This document shows positions 1 through 7,485 of a stretch of DNA of 64,000 nucleotides, one piece after another. The position numbers were made by a program, and so were the translations under genes. The notes beneath the pieces are model-generated. The model saw only the letters and a list, made by a program, of their open reading frames with translations. It made no database searches and was not told the DNA's origin. Source of the DNA: Pseudomonas sp. MWU13-2105 (GTDB lineage Bacteria; Pseudomonadota; Gammaproteobacteria; Pseudomonadales; Pseudomonadaceae); contig NZ_JALLIY010000002.1 in assembly GCF_023242315.1 (NCBI RefSeq), forward strand, positions 124,001 through 188,000. Reading direction: 5' to 3'. Position 1 is the first letter of the stretch; each line of letters starts with the position of its first letter.

Positions 1-362
1 TTGGCGTTCTTGGCCAATTGGTCGCGGCGGGTGGCGAGCAATTCGGCGGAGACGATCTTGCGCCCCAGCGGCGACTGGAAGAACGCCAGGGCCGGCTTCG
101 GGTTGTCGAGGTTCTGGCGCAACTGGGCCTCCGCCCGCTGGTCCATGGCCTGGGGCGCGAAACGCTGGTTGCTGTTGTTCACCAGCGCGTCATAGACCGC
201 CGGTGGCAGGCTGTTGCGGTACTTTTGCTGGGCGGCGCTCAGGGCATCGTTGAAATGCGCGCGTTGTTCCGGCCAACCGGCGACCCGATACAGCTGGTCG
301 TGGTTGTCTGCCCAGGCGGGCAAGGTGCAGAACATCAACAGTGAAAAAAGCAAACGGCGCAT
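1..362 (-). CDS. DUF2059-like secreted protein (3' end outside window)
   Basis: The reading frame starts at the ATG complementary to 360-362 and runs off the left edge, so the C-terminus is missing. The first 18 residues form a clear Sec signal peptide (MRRLLFSLLMFCTLPAWA, cleavage before DN). The mature part (about 100 residues visible) is polar, Gln- and Ala-rich and predicted mostly helical, with the phrase FFQSPLGRKI that I associate with DUF2059 periplasmic proteins. The function of that family is unknown to me. The gene diverges from the dioxygenase gene at 471. The family call is moderate; that it is an exported protein is much surer. Confidence 0.7.
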   Translation of the reverse strand, partial: MRRLLFSLLMFCTLPAWADNHDQLYRVAGWPEQRAHFNDALSAAQQKYRNSLPPAVYDALVNNSNQRFAPQAMDQRAEAQLRQNLDNPKPALAFFQSPLGRKIVSAELLATRRDQLAKNA

Positions 363-470
363 AGGGACTCCTGTCTACAGCCGGCTATTGTCCCGGCGAG
401 CGCGGTACTTGTCGAGAATTCCTGTAAGTCGTTCGGGGGGCTCTGTCGGATTTCCGGGCATCTGGATACT

Positions 471-1106
471 ATGCGCGGCATGCACATTCCCTCTGATCAT
501 CCGCTGCTGTTACGTATCGTCGACGACCTGGCCGAGCGCGGCTGGTCGCAGCAGAACATCTTCCTGCCACAAGCGCTGACCGTCGCCCTGGCCACCGAGT
601 GCCGCCAGCGCGCCGCCGAGGGCGAGCTGGCCCCGGCCGGGGTGGGGCGCGGGCCGGCCCAGGAAGTCCGCGAGGCGATTCGTGGCGATCATATCCAGTG
701 GCTGGAGCCGGGCCAGACCGGGCCCTGCGATGAATACATGGGCTTGATGGAGAGCCTGCGTGAAGCCCTCAATCGTGGGTTGTTCCTGGGGCTCGAGGAC
801 TTCGAAAGCCATTTCGCGCTGTACCCGCCCGGGGCCTTTTACAAAAAACATGTGGACCGTTTTCGTGACGACGACCGACGGACGGTCTCGGCGGTGATCT
901 ACCTGAACGATGCCTGGTTGCCGGAGCACGGCGGCCAGCTGCGCATGTATCTGAAGGACGACGTGGAACATGACGTGGTTCCGACCGGCGGTTGCCTGGT
1001 GCTGTTCCTCTCGGGTGAGGTGCCCCATGAAGTCTTGCCGGCAACGCGTGAGCGCCTGTCACTGACCGGCTGGTTTCGTCGACGCGGCAGCGATCCGTTC
1101 CCGTGA
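471..1106 (+). CDS. 2OG-Fe(II) prolyl hydroxylase-like dioxygenase
   Basis: A 211-residue single-domain protein with the double-stranded beta-helix signatures of prolyl-4-hydroxylases: iron ligands H127-V-D129 in KKHVDRF, distal H186 in GEVPHEV, and R195 nine residues later, placed to bind 2-oxoglutarate. Size and sequence fit the Pseudomonas prolyl hydroxylase (PPHD), which is reported to hydroxylate a proline of elongation factor Tu. The assignment here is by motif and by position in a PA0310-like neighbourhood, not by alignment. The start may be 471 or the in-frame ATG at 480; neither has a strong ribosome-binding site. It is followed by the DUF523 gene in a TGATG overlap, so the two are probably co-transcribed. 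Confidence 0.82.
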   Translation: MRGMHIPSDHPLLLRIVDDLAERGWSQQNIFLPQALTVALATECRQRAAEGELAPAGVGRGPAQEVREAIRGDHIQWLEPGQTGPCDEYMGLMESLREALNRGLFLGLEDFESHFALYPPGAFYKKHVDRFRDDDRRTVSAVIYLNDAWLPEHGGQLRMYLKDDVEHDVVPTGGCLVLFLSGEVPHEVLPATRERLSLTGWFRRRGSDPFP

Positions 1107-1603
1107 TGCAGAAGATCCTGGTCAGTCGCTGCTTGCTGGGGCATCTGGTTCGTTATGACGGTGGGGCCAGCGGGCCTTATGCGCAGTTGTCCCAGTGGCA
1201 GGCCGAAGGGCGGGTTGTGCCGTTGTGCCCGGAAGTAGCCGGCGGCTTGCCGACGCCCCGGGCGGCGGCGGAAATTCCCGGCGGGCAGGGCGCGCAGGTT
1301 CTGGAAGGGCTGGCCCGGGTGATTACCAGCGACGGCGAGGATGTCAGCGAGGCCTTTCTCTCTGGCGCGCATCAGGCGCTGGAGCTGGTGCGGCGGCATG
1401 ACATCCGGATCGCGGTACTCAAGGCCAACAGCCCGTCCTGTGGCAACCGGCTGGCCTACGACGGGACCTTCAGCGGGGTGAAGGTCCGCGGCGAAGGGGT
1501 CACGGCGGCGCTGTTGAAGCAGGCTGGCGTGCAGGTGTTCAGTGAGTTGGAACTGCCTGAAGCGCTTGTCGCCTTGCAGCGCCTGGATATACCGGCCCTG
1601 TAG
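1106..1603 (+). CDS. DUF523 family protein
   Basis: A 165-residue protein with the DUF523 hallmarks: VSRCLLG near the N-terminus, VRYDGG, PLCPEVAGGLPTPR, and LKANSPSCG in the middle. The conserved cysteines suggest metal or Fe-S binding, but the biochemical role is unknown. The ATG at 1106 overlaps the preceding TGA; an in-frame GTG lies one codon upstream at 1103. It probably forms a two-gene operon with the dioxygenase. Its TAG stop codon is embedded in the left end of a REP-like palindrome. Confidence 0.88.
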   Translation: MQKILVSRCLLGHLVRYDGGASGPYAQLSQWQAEGRVVPLCPEVAGGLPTPRAAAEIPGGQGAQVLEGLARVITSDGEDVSEAFLSGAHQALELVRRHDIRIAVLKANSPSCGNRLAYDGTFSGVKVRGEGVTAALLKQAGVQVFSELELPEALVALQRLDIPAL

Positions 1604-1683
1604 GAGCAGAGCTTGCTCGCGAAGCCTTTAGCGCTCTCAAGGCTTCGCGGCGCTGCGGCGATCCGACAAGCCCTGCTCCTACA
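1599..1683. repeat. REP-like inverted repeat
   Basis: TGTAGGAGCAGAGCTTGCTC at the left is mirrored by AAGCCCTGCTCCTACA at the right; an inner GAAGCC/GGCTTC pair adds to the fold. It is a Pseudomonas REP doublet of the TGTAGGAGC class. The left end overlaps the stop codon of the DUF523 gene, so the repeat supplies that gene's 3' end. Confidence 0.85.
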
Positions 1684-1733
1684 GGTCCGCTTTGCTTCCA
1701 GGGCCTGATTTGCGCATTCAATTCGCTGCCTGC

Positions 1734-2333
1734 TCACTGCTTCGGCGGTTGGGTTGCATCCATCCCGAACCACTTCTGCGAGAGCGCCGCCAGGCGCCCG
1801 TCCGCCCTCAGGCGCTGCAACGCGTTGTCGAGGCTGGCCTGGAACGCCGGATTACCTTTCTGGAACGGAATCGCCAGGGTCACTATCGGCGCCTCGGACG
1901 CGTCCTGCGTGACTGCTAATGTACTTGCGCCCATGGCGAATGGAATCTGCGTCGGCTGCGCTTCCTTGTGCACCAGCCATTGTGCGCTGGCGTAACCATA
2001 AGGTTCGCTGAAGTCGTAACGTTTGCGCAGTTCCGCAGTCATAGCCATGTGGTTGATGGCGACATCGTATTTGCCTGTCTCGACGCCTTGCAGCAGATCG
2101 CTGGCGTCGGTGGGGACGAACGAGGCTTGTACGTCCAGTTCCCGGGCCAGTTGTTCGCCCAGCTCGACTTCGAAGCCGGTCAGGCGCCCGTCTTCGGTAA
2201 AGCCGAAGGGCCGCATGTCGCCTTCCAGGGCAATGCGCAACTCGCCCCGGTCGTTGACGTCATCAATCAGTTCAGCCTGGACAAAAGGGCTGGTGAGGGG
2301 CAGTAAAAGTAATAGGCCAGGCAGAAAACGCAT
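1734..2333 (-). CDS. Periplasmic amino-acid-binding protein (SBP family 3)
   Basis: A 199-residue extracytoplasmic solute-binding protein. It has a signal peptide (MRFLPGLLLLLPLTSPFVQA) and the family 3 pattern: GELRIALEGDMRPFGF, LTGFEVELGEQLA, a YDVAINHMA segment, and a C-terminal LRADGRLAALSQKWFG. It should bind a polar amino acid or cystine in the periplasm. I chose the ATG at 2333 rather than the upstream in-frame start at 2381 because only the former puts the signal peptide at the N-terminus. No permease or ATPase gene adjoins it, so it must use a transporter encoded elsewhere or act as a sensor. At about 200 residues it is shorter than typical members (240-260). Confidence 0.85.
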   Translation of the reverse strand: MRFLPGLLLLLPLTSPFVQAELIDDVNDRGELRIALEGDMRPFGFTEDGRLTGFEVELGEQLARELDVQASFVPTDASDLLQGVETGKYDVAINHMAMTAELRKRYDFSEPYGYASAQWLVHKEAQPTQIPFAMGASTLAVTQDASEAPIVTLAIPFQKGNPAFQASLDNALQRLRADGRLAALSQKWFGMDATQPPKQ

Positions 2334-2469
2334 GGTCGCTCCCGAATTGGAATACAAATATGTACCGCGCCGTTCAGGCACGTTTTGCTATGTTGTTGAG
2401 TGCCTTGGACCACAAATCGCCACAAAGTTGTCATAACCGCACTGAAATGACGGAAAACTGGAGAAGTTA

Positions 2470-2907
2470 ATGAAAACCTTAGTGTCTCGTGTTGCGTTGG
2501 CTACTGTTTTACTGGGTTCTTCGATGCTGGCGGTTGCGGATGATCTTCCGCGTATTGCGGCGCCCAAGGACGCCAAGGTCTTTATCGTTTCGCCGAAAAA
2601 CGGCGCGACGGTCGACAAGACCTTCACGGTCAAGTTCGGCATGAAGGGCCTGGTGCTCAAGCCGGCCGGTGATGAGACGCCAGGCTCCGGTCACCACCAC
2701 CTGCTGGTTGACCAGAAGGCCCTGCCGGACCCGGCCCTGCCGATCCCGGCGACCGACACCGTGATCCACTACGGCAAGGCCCAGACCGAAACCCAACTGA
2801 CCCTGACCCCGGGCAAGCACACCTTGCAATTGGTGGCCGGCGACAAGGGGCACATGCAATTCAATCCAACGGTCGCCTCGAAAGTCATCACCGTCAACGT
2901 GAAGTAA
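2470..2907 (+). CDS. DUF4399 secreted protein
   Basis: A 145-residue exported protein with a Sec signal peptide (about residues 1-23, ending SSMLAVA). The remainder is a compact beta-sandwich-like domain with the DUF4399 motifs: KVFIVSPKNGATV, SGHHHLLVD, a TVIHYGKAQTE block and GKHTLQLVAGDKGH. The His cluster could bind metal, but no function is established for the family to my knowledge. The ATG at 2470 follows a GGAGAAG ribosome-binding site. A strong hairpin terminator lies directly downstream. Confidence 0.88.
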   Translation: MKTLVSRVALATVLLGSSMLAVADDLPRIAAPKDAKVFIVSPKNGATVDKTFTVKFGMKGLVLKPAGDETPGSGHHHLLVDQKALPDPALPIPATDTVIHYGKAQTETQLTLTPGKHTLQLVAGDKGHMQFNPTVASKVITVNVK

Positions 2908-2916
2908 ATCCGACAG

Positions 2917-2951
2917 AAAAAAAGGGAGGCCCTTGCAGGCCTCCCTTTTTT
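2917..2951. terminator. Bidirectional intrinsic terminator
   Basis: An A7 run, GGGAGGCC stem, six-base loop (CTTGCA), GGCCTCCC stem and T6 run. Being A-rich on one side and T-rich on the other, it can end transcription of the DUF4399 gene on the plus strand and of serA on the minus strand, whose stop codon is 18 bases away. Confidence 0.95.
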
Positions 2952-2968
2952 CGTCCAGCGCCTGAGGC

Positions 2969-4198
2969 TTAGAACAACACGCGGGAGCGGATGGTGCCGT
3001 TGATGTGTTGCAGTTTCTCTTGCGCCAGGTCCGAGTATTCGGCGTCGACGTCGATCACCACGTAACCGACTTTCTCATTGGTCTGCAGGAACTGACCGGA
3101 GATGTTAATGCCGTTTTCCGCGAAGACCTTGTTGATTTCGCTCATCACACCCGGGATGTTTTCGTGGATGTGCAGCAGGCGGTGCTTGCCAGGGTGAGCC
3201 GGCAGGGCCACTTCGGGGAAGTTGACCGAGGACACCGAAGTACCGTTGTCACTGTACTTGACCAGCTTTTCCGCCACTTCCAGGCCGATGTTGGCCTGGG
3301 CTTCGGCGGTCGAGCCACCGATGTGCGGGGTCAGGATCACGTTGTCCAGGCCACGCAGCGGGCTTTCGAACTCTTCGTCGTTGGAGCGTGGCTCCACCGG
3401 GAATACGTCGATGGCCGCGCCGATCAGGTGCTTGTCCTTGATCGCGTTCGCCAGGGCGTCCAGCTCGACCACGGTGCCGCGTGCGGCGTTGATCAGGATC
3501 CCGCCTTTCTTGATTGCGCGGATTTCCTTTTCGCCGATCATCCACTGGGTTTCGGCGGTTTCCGGAACGTGCAGGGTGACGATATCGGACATGCCCAGCA
3601 GCTCGGTCAGGTTCGAGACCTGTGTGGCGTTGCCCAGCGGCAGCTTGGTCAGGGTGTCGTAGAAGAACACCTGCATGCCCAGGCCTTCGGCGAGGACCGA
3701 CAACTGCGTACCGATCGAGCCGTAACCGATGATCCCGAGCTTCTTGCCACGGATTTCAAAGGAGTTGGCCGCGCTCTTGATCCAGCCACCGCGATGGCAG
3801 GAAGCGTTCTTCTCGGGAATGCCGCGCAGCAACAGGATCGCTTCGGCCAGCACCAGCTCGGCAACGGAGCGGGTGTTGGAGTAGGGCGCGTTGAACACGG
3901 CGATGCCGCGCTCGCGAGCCGCGTTGAGGTCGACCTGGTTGGTGCCGATGCAGAAACAACCGACCGCGACGAGCTTCTTCGCGTGATCGAAGATTTCCTC
4001 GGTCAGTTGGGTGCGCGAGCGAATGCCGATGAAGTGTGCATCGGCGATCTTTTCCTTCAACTGGGCTTCTGGCAAGGAGCCAGTGAGGTACTCGATATTG
4101 GCGTACCCGGCGGCCTTGAGGACGTCGACAGCGGATTGGTGGACGCCTTCGAGAAGAAGGAACTTGATCTTGCTCTTATCGAGAGAAGTCTTGCTCAT
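2969..4198 (-). CDS. serA: D-3-phosphoglycerate dehydrogenase SerA
   Basis: A 409-residue NAD-dependent oxidoreductase that converts 3-phosphoglycerate to 3-phosphohydroxypyruvate, the first step of serine synthesis. The Rossmann fold is marked by LGIIGYGSIGTQLSVLAEG, followed by the dehydrogenase signatures ARGTVVELDAL and DVFPVEPRS and the catalytic-His context LTPHIGGSTAEAQ. The last ~75 residues form an ACT domain (HENIPGVMSEINKVF) for serine feedback. Length matches the E. coli-type enzyme (about 410). It diverges from a D-2-hydroxyglutarate dehydrogenase gene. SerA of this type can also reduce 2-oxoglutarate to D-2-hydroxyglutarate, which explains the pairing. It ends at a bidirectional terminator. 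Confidence 0.97.
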   Translation of the reverse strand: MSKTSLDKSKIKFLLLEGVHQSAVDVLKAAGYANIEYLTGSLPEAQLKEKIADAHFIGIRSRTQLTEEIFDHAKKLVAVGCFCIGTNQVDLNAARERGIAVFNAPYSNTRSVAELVLAEAILLLRGIPEKNASCHRGGWIKSAANSFEIRGKKLGIIGYGSIGTQLSVLAEGLGMQVFFYDTLTKLPLGNATQVSNLTELLGMSDIVTLHVPETAETQWMIGEKEIRAIKKGGILINAARGTVVELDALANAIKDKHLIGAAIDVFPVEPRSNDEEFESPLRGLDNVILTPHIGGSTAEAQANIGLEVAEKLVKYSDNGTSVSSVNFPEVALPAHPGKHRLLHIHENIPGVMSEINKVFAENGINISGQFLQTNEKVGYVVIDVDAEYSDLAQEKLQHINGTIRSRVLF

Positions 4199-4400
4199 CT
4201 GCGTAAACCTGTGTCCCGGAGAAAAATGGCAGGGAAATGGACAGCTTGAGCTGACCGCGCGGCGTGATCGCCGGCACCGCAGATCGGCCTGATAGCACGC
4301 TTCTGCGGGGGGCGTATGCTAGCATATGCGACCCGCAAACACTCATTCTGCGACGTGAAGCGTCCTCAGGATGACCATGAATAGTTCGAGAGTTCTGTCG

Positions 4401-5795
4401 ATGACCCATCCTGCCCTGATTGATGAGCTGAAGACCCTGGTTGAGCCTGGTAAGGTCCTGACCGATGCTGACTCCCTGAATGCTTACGGGAAGGATTGGA
4501 CCAAGCATTTCGCCCCCGCGCCGACGGCCATCGTGTTCCCGAAGACCACCGAGCAGGTCCAGGCCATCGTGCGCTGGGCCAACCAGCACCAGGTCGCGCT
4601 GGTGCCATCCGGCGGGCGTACCGGCCTGTCCGCCGCGGCCGTGGCGGCCAACGGTGAAGTGGTGGTGTCCTTCGACTATATGAACCAGGTGCTGGATATC
4701 AACCTGACCGACCGTACCGCCGTCTGCCAGCCGGGCGTGGTCACCGAGCACTTGCAGAACGTCGCCGAGGAACAGGGCCTGTACTACCCGGTGGACTTCG
4801 CTTCGGCCGGTTCCAGCCAGATTGGCGGCAATATCGGCACCAATGCCGGCGGGATCAAGGTGATTCGCTACGGCATGACCCGCAACTGGGTGGCCGGCAT
4901 GAAGGTGGTGACCGGCAAGGGCGATGTGCTGGAACTGAACAAGGACCTGATCAAGAACGCCACCGGCTACGACCTGCGCCAGCTGTTCATCGGCGCCGAG
5001 GGCACCCTGGGTTTTGTGGTCGAGGCCACCATGCGCCTGGACCGCGCGCCGAAGAACCTGACCTGCATGGTCCTCGGCACCCCGGATTTCGACTCGATCA
5101 TGCCGGTGCTGCATGCGTTCCAGGGCAAGCTGGACCTGACCGCCTTCGAATTTTTCTCCGACAAGGCCCTGGCCAAGGTCCTCGCTCGTGGCGACGTGCC
5201 GGCACCGTTCGAAACCGACTGCCCGTTCTACGCACTGCTGGAGTTCGAGGCGACCACTGAAGAAGTGGCCAACCACGCCCTGGAAACCTTCGAGCACTGT
5301 GTCGAGCAGGGCTGGGTGCTGGACGGCGTGATGAGCCAGAGCGAAACCCAGTTGCAGAACCTCTGGAAGCTGCGCGAGTACATCTCCGAGACCATTTCCC
5401 ACTGGACGCCGTACAAGAACGACATTTCAGTCACCGTGTCGAAAGTACCGGCGTTCCTCAAGGAAATCGATGCCATCGTCGGCGAATACTACCCGGACTT
5501 CGAAATCGTCTGGTTCGGTCACATCGGCGACGGCAACCTGCACCTGAACATCCTCAAGCCGGAAAACCTGAGCAAGGACGAATTCTTCGCCAAGTGCGCT
5601 ACCGTCAACAAGTGGGTGTTCGAAACCGTCGAGAAGTACAACGGCTCGATCTCCGCTGAACACGGTGTGGGCATGACCAAGCGCGATTACCTGACCTACA
5701 GCCGTTCCCCGGTTGAAATTGAATACATGAAGGCGATCAAGGCGGTGTTTGATCCGAACGGGATCATGAACCCGGGCAAGATCTTCGCGGTTTGA
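4401..5795 (+). CDS. FAD-linked D-2-hydroxyglutarate dehydrogenase
   Basis: A 464-residue protein of the FAD_binding_4/FAD-oxidase C family. The PCMH FAD domain shows VPSGGRTGLSAAAV, DFASAGSSQIGGNIGTNAGG, and KNATGYDLRQLFIGAEGTLG; the C-terminal domain has WFGHIGDGNLHLN and ends at SAEHGVGMTK...NPGKIF. This architecture is shared with glycolate and lactate oxidases. The D-2-hydroxyglutarate call rests on the divergent pairing with serA, which is the arrangement of the Pseudomonas D2HGDH that removes 2-hydroxyglutarate made by SerA. I chose the ATG at 4401 (MTHPALIDEL) because it gives the usual 464 residues. An in-frame ATG at 4371 would add ten residues and cannot be excluded. Confidence 0.88.
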   Translation: MTHPALIDELKTLVEPGKVLTDADSLNAYGKDWTKHFAPAPTAIVFPKTTEQVQAIVRWANQHQVALVPSGGRTGLSAAAVAANGEVVVSFDYMNQVLDINLTDRTAVCQPGVVTEHLQNVAEEQGLYYPVDFASAGSSQIGGNIGTNAGGIKVIRYGMTRNWVAGMKVVTGKGDVLELNKDLIKNATGYDLRQLFIGAEGTLGFVVEATMRLDRAPKNLTCMVLGTPDFDSIMPVLHAFQGKLDLTAFEFFSDKALAKVLARGDVPAPFETDCPFYALLEFEATTEEVANHALETFEHCVEQGWVLDGVMSQSETQLQNLWKLREYISETISHWTPYKNDISVTVSKVPAFLKEIDAIVGEYYPDFEIVWFGHIGDGNLHLNILKPENLSKDEFFAKCATVNKWVFETVEKYNGSISAEHGVGMTKRDYLTYSRSPVEIEYMKAIKAVFDPNGIMNPGKIFAV

Positions 5796-5832
5796 GCCTG
5801 AAGTCACTGATAACAAAGACCAGGAGTCGGTA

Positions 5833-6498
5833 ATGAGCTATCAGCACCAGTATGTCGACGGTACCCGCATTCACTTCCCTCTCGGCAAGGTGGTGTGCAT
5901 CGGCCGCAATTACGCCGAACATGCCAAGGAACTGGACAATCCGGTGCCGACCGAGCCGCTGTTGTTTATCAAGCCGGGCAGTTGCGTGGTGCCGATCGAG
6001 GGTGGTTTCACCATTCCCGCGGACCGCGGTTCGGTGCATTACGAGGCCGAGATTGCCGTATTGATCGGCAAGCCGCTGTCCAACAAGCCGAGTGTCGAAG
6101 AGGTGCTGGATGCCATTTCCGGGTTTGCCCCGGCGTTGGACCTGACCCTGCGCGACAAGCAGGCCGAGCTCAAGAGCAAGGGTTTGCCCTGGGAAATCGC
6201 CAAGTCGTTCGACGGTGCCTGCGTGCTGTCGCCGTTCGTGGTCGGCAGTACCTTCCCGGACCTGACCCGGATCGGCATTCGCCTGACCATCAACGGCCAG
6301 GTCCGCCAGGACGGGATCAGCAGCGACATGCTCAACCCGATCGTGCCGATGATCCAGTACATGGCCGCGTGTTTCTCGCTGCAGGCCGGCGATGTGATCC
6401 TGACCGGTACGCCCGTGGGCGTCGGCCCGCTGAATGTCGGGGATGAGCTGGTACTGGAATTGCCGGGCGCCAGCAGCTTCAGCAGTAGCGTCCGTTAA
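5833..6498 (+). CDS. Fumarylacetoacetate hydrolase-family protein (FAHD1-like)
   Basis: A 221-residue single-domain FAH-fold protein. Visible motifs are VVCIGRNYAEHAKEL, the metal-binding HYEAEIAVLIG (acidic residues for Mg), and LTGTPVGVGPLNVGDEL near the C-terminus. The short FAHD1/YcgM-type enzymes act on small 2-oxo acids (acylpyruvate hydrolysis or oxaloacetate decarboxylation); the substrate here is not determined by sequence. Position 37 bases behind the D-2-hydroxyglutarate dehydrogenase, with an AGGAG ribosome-binding site, suggests one operon and a shared role in clearing oxo- or hydroxy-acids. A REP element separates it from rpiA. Confidence 0.88.
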   Translation: MSYQHQYVDGTRIHFPLGKVVCIGRNYAEHAKELDNPVPTEPLLFIKPGSCVVPIEGGFTIPADRGSVHYEAEIAVLIGKPLSNKPSVEEVLDAISGFAPALDLTLRDKQAELKSKGLPWEIAKSFDGACVLSPFVVGSTFPDLTRIGIRLTINGQVRQDGISSDMLNPIVPMIQYMAACFSLQAGDVILTGTPVGVGPLNVGDELVLELPGASSFSSSVR

Positions 6499-6540
6499 TC
6501 ACGACGGCTTTCTTCCGCAGGAGCGACGCGGTCTTCTTCT

Positions 6541-6623
6541 GTAGGAGCTGGCTTGCCAGCGATAGGCCGGCAAGCCTGGCGTTGCTCTCACGGACGCCAT
6601 CGCCGGCAAGCCGGCTCCCACAG
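6541..6623. repeat. REP-like inverted repeat
   Basis: GTAGGAGCTGGCTTGCCAGC on the left pairs with GCCGGCAAGCCGGCTCCCAC on the right, with an inner GCCGGCAAGCC. It sits between the convergent FAH-like and rpiA genes and may fold as their shared 3' structure. Confidence 0.8.
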
Positions 6624-6630
6624 TCCGGTG

Positions 6631-7302
6631 TCAGGCCTTGAGGGTCTTCACGCCTTCGCTGGTGCCCAGCAGCAGCAGATCCGCCGGACGCGCCGCGAAC
6701 AGGCCGTTGGTGACCACGCCGACAATCGCATTGATCTGGCTTTCCAGCTCCACCGGGTTGGTGATCCGCAGGTTGTGCACATCGAGGATGATGTTGCCGT
6801 TATCGGTCAACACGCCTTCGCGATACACCGGATCACCCCCCAGTTTCACCAGCTGGCGCGCCACATGGCTGCGGGCCATCGGGATGACTTCGACCGGCAG
6901 TGGGAACGCGCCGAGCACTGGAACCAGCTTGCTGCCGTCGGCGATGCAGATAAAGGTCTTGGCCACGGCCGCGACGATCTTCTCGCGGGTCAGGGCCGCG
7001 CCGCCGCCCTTGATCAGGTTCAGGTGTGCGTCGCTTTCATCGGCGCCGTCGATATAGAACTCCAGGTCGCTGACGGTGTTCAGTTCATAGACCGGAATCC
7101 CGTGGCCCTTGAGGCGCGCGGCGGTGGCTTCGGAACTGGCGACCGCGCCGTCGAAGGCGCCCTTGTGTTGCGCCAGGGCGTCGATAAAGCAGTTGGCGGT
7201 GGAGCCGGTGCCCACGCCGATGACGCTTTTGTCATCGAGCTTGGGAAGGATGAAGTCGACAGCGGCTTGGGCCACGGCCTGTTTGAGTTGATCCTGGGTC
7301 AT
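6631..7302 (-). CDS. rpiA: Ribose-5-phosphate isomerase A
   Basis: A 223-residue enzyme interconverting ribose-5-phosphate and ribulose-5-phosphate in the pentose phosphate pathway. Characteristic segments are [16 protein letters not shown] (phosphate-binding loop), DGADE (residues around the catalytic Asp), [12 protein letters not shown] and the late [12 protein letters not shown]. Length is normal (219-224). The ATG at 7302 diverges from ilvA. There is nothing unusual in the gene. Confidence 0.97.
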   Translation of the reverse strand: MTQDQLKQAVAQAAVDFILPKLDDKSVIGVGTGSTANCFIDALAQHKGAFDGAVASSEATAARLKGHGIPVYELNTVSDLEFYIDGADESDAHLNLIKGGGAALTREKIVAAVAKTFICIADGSKLVPVLGAFPLPVEVIPMARSHVARQLVKLGGDPVYREGVLTDNGNIILDVHNLRITNPVELESQINAIVGVVTNGLFAARPADLLLLGTSEGVKTLKA

Positions 7303-7485
7303 GCGGGCTCCGAAGGCGGGCAGGGGATGTGCGAAAGGCCGGCATTATAAGCGCTGGGGCGGGGAAGGTCATTGTCCGTTTGGCCGCAGGCCCCGGCAAT
7401 AAACCTCAGGAACCCTGTGGTCGTTGCCGCAAGCGCTGGGTTAGACTCCTCGGTCCCTGTCCACACCCGCCAGCGATGCCTTCCG

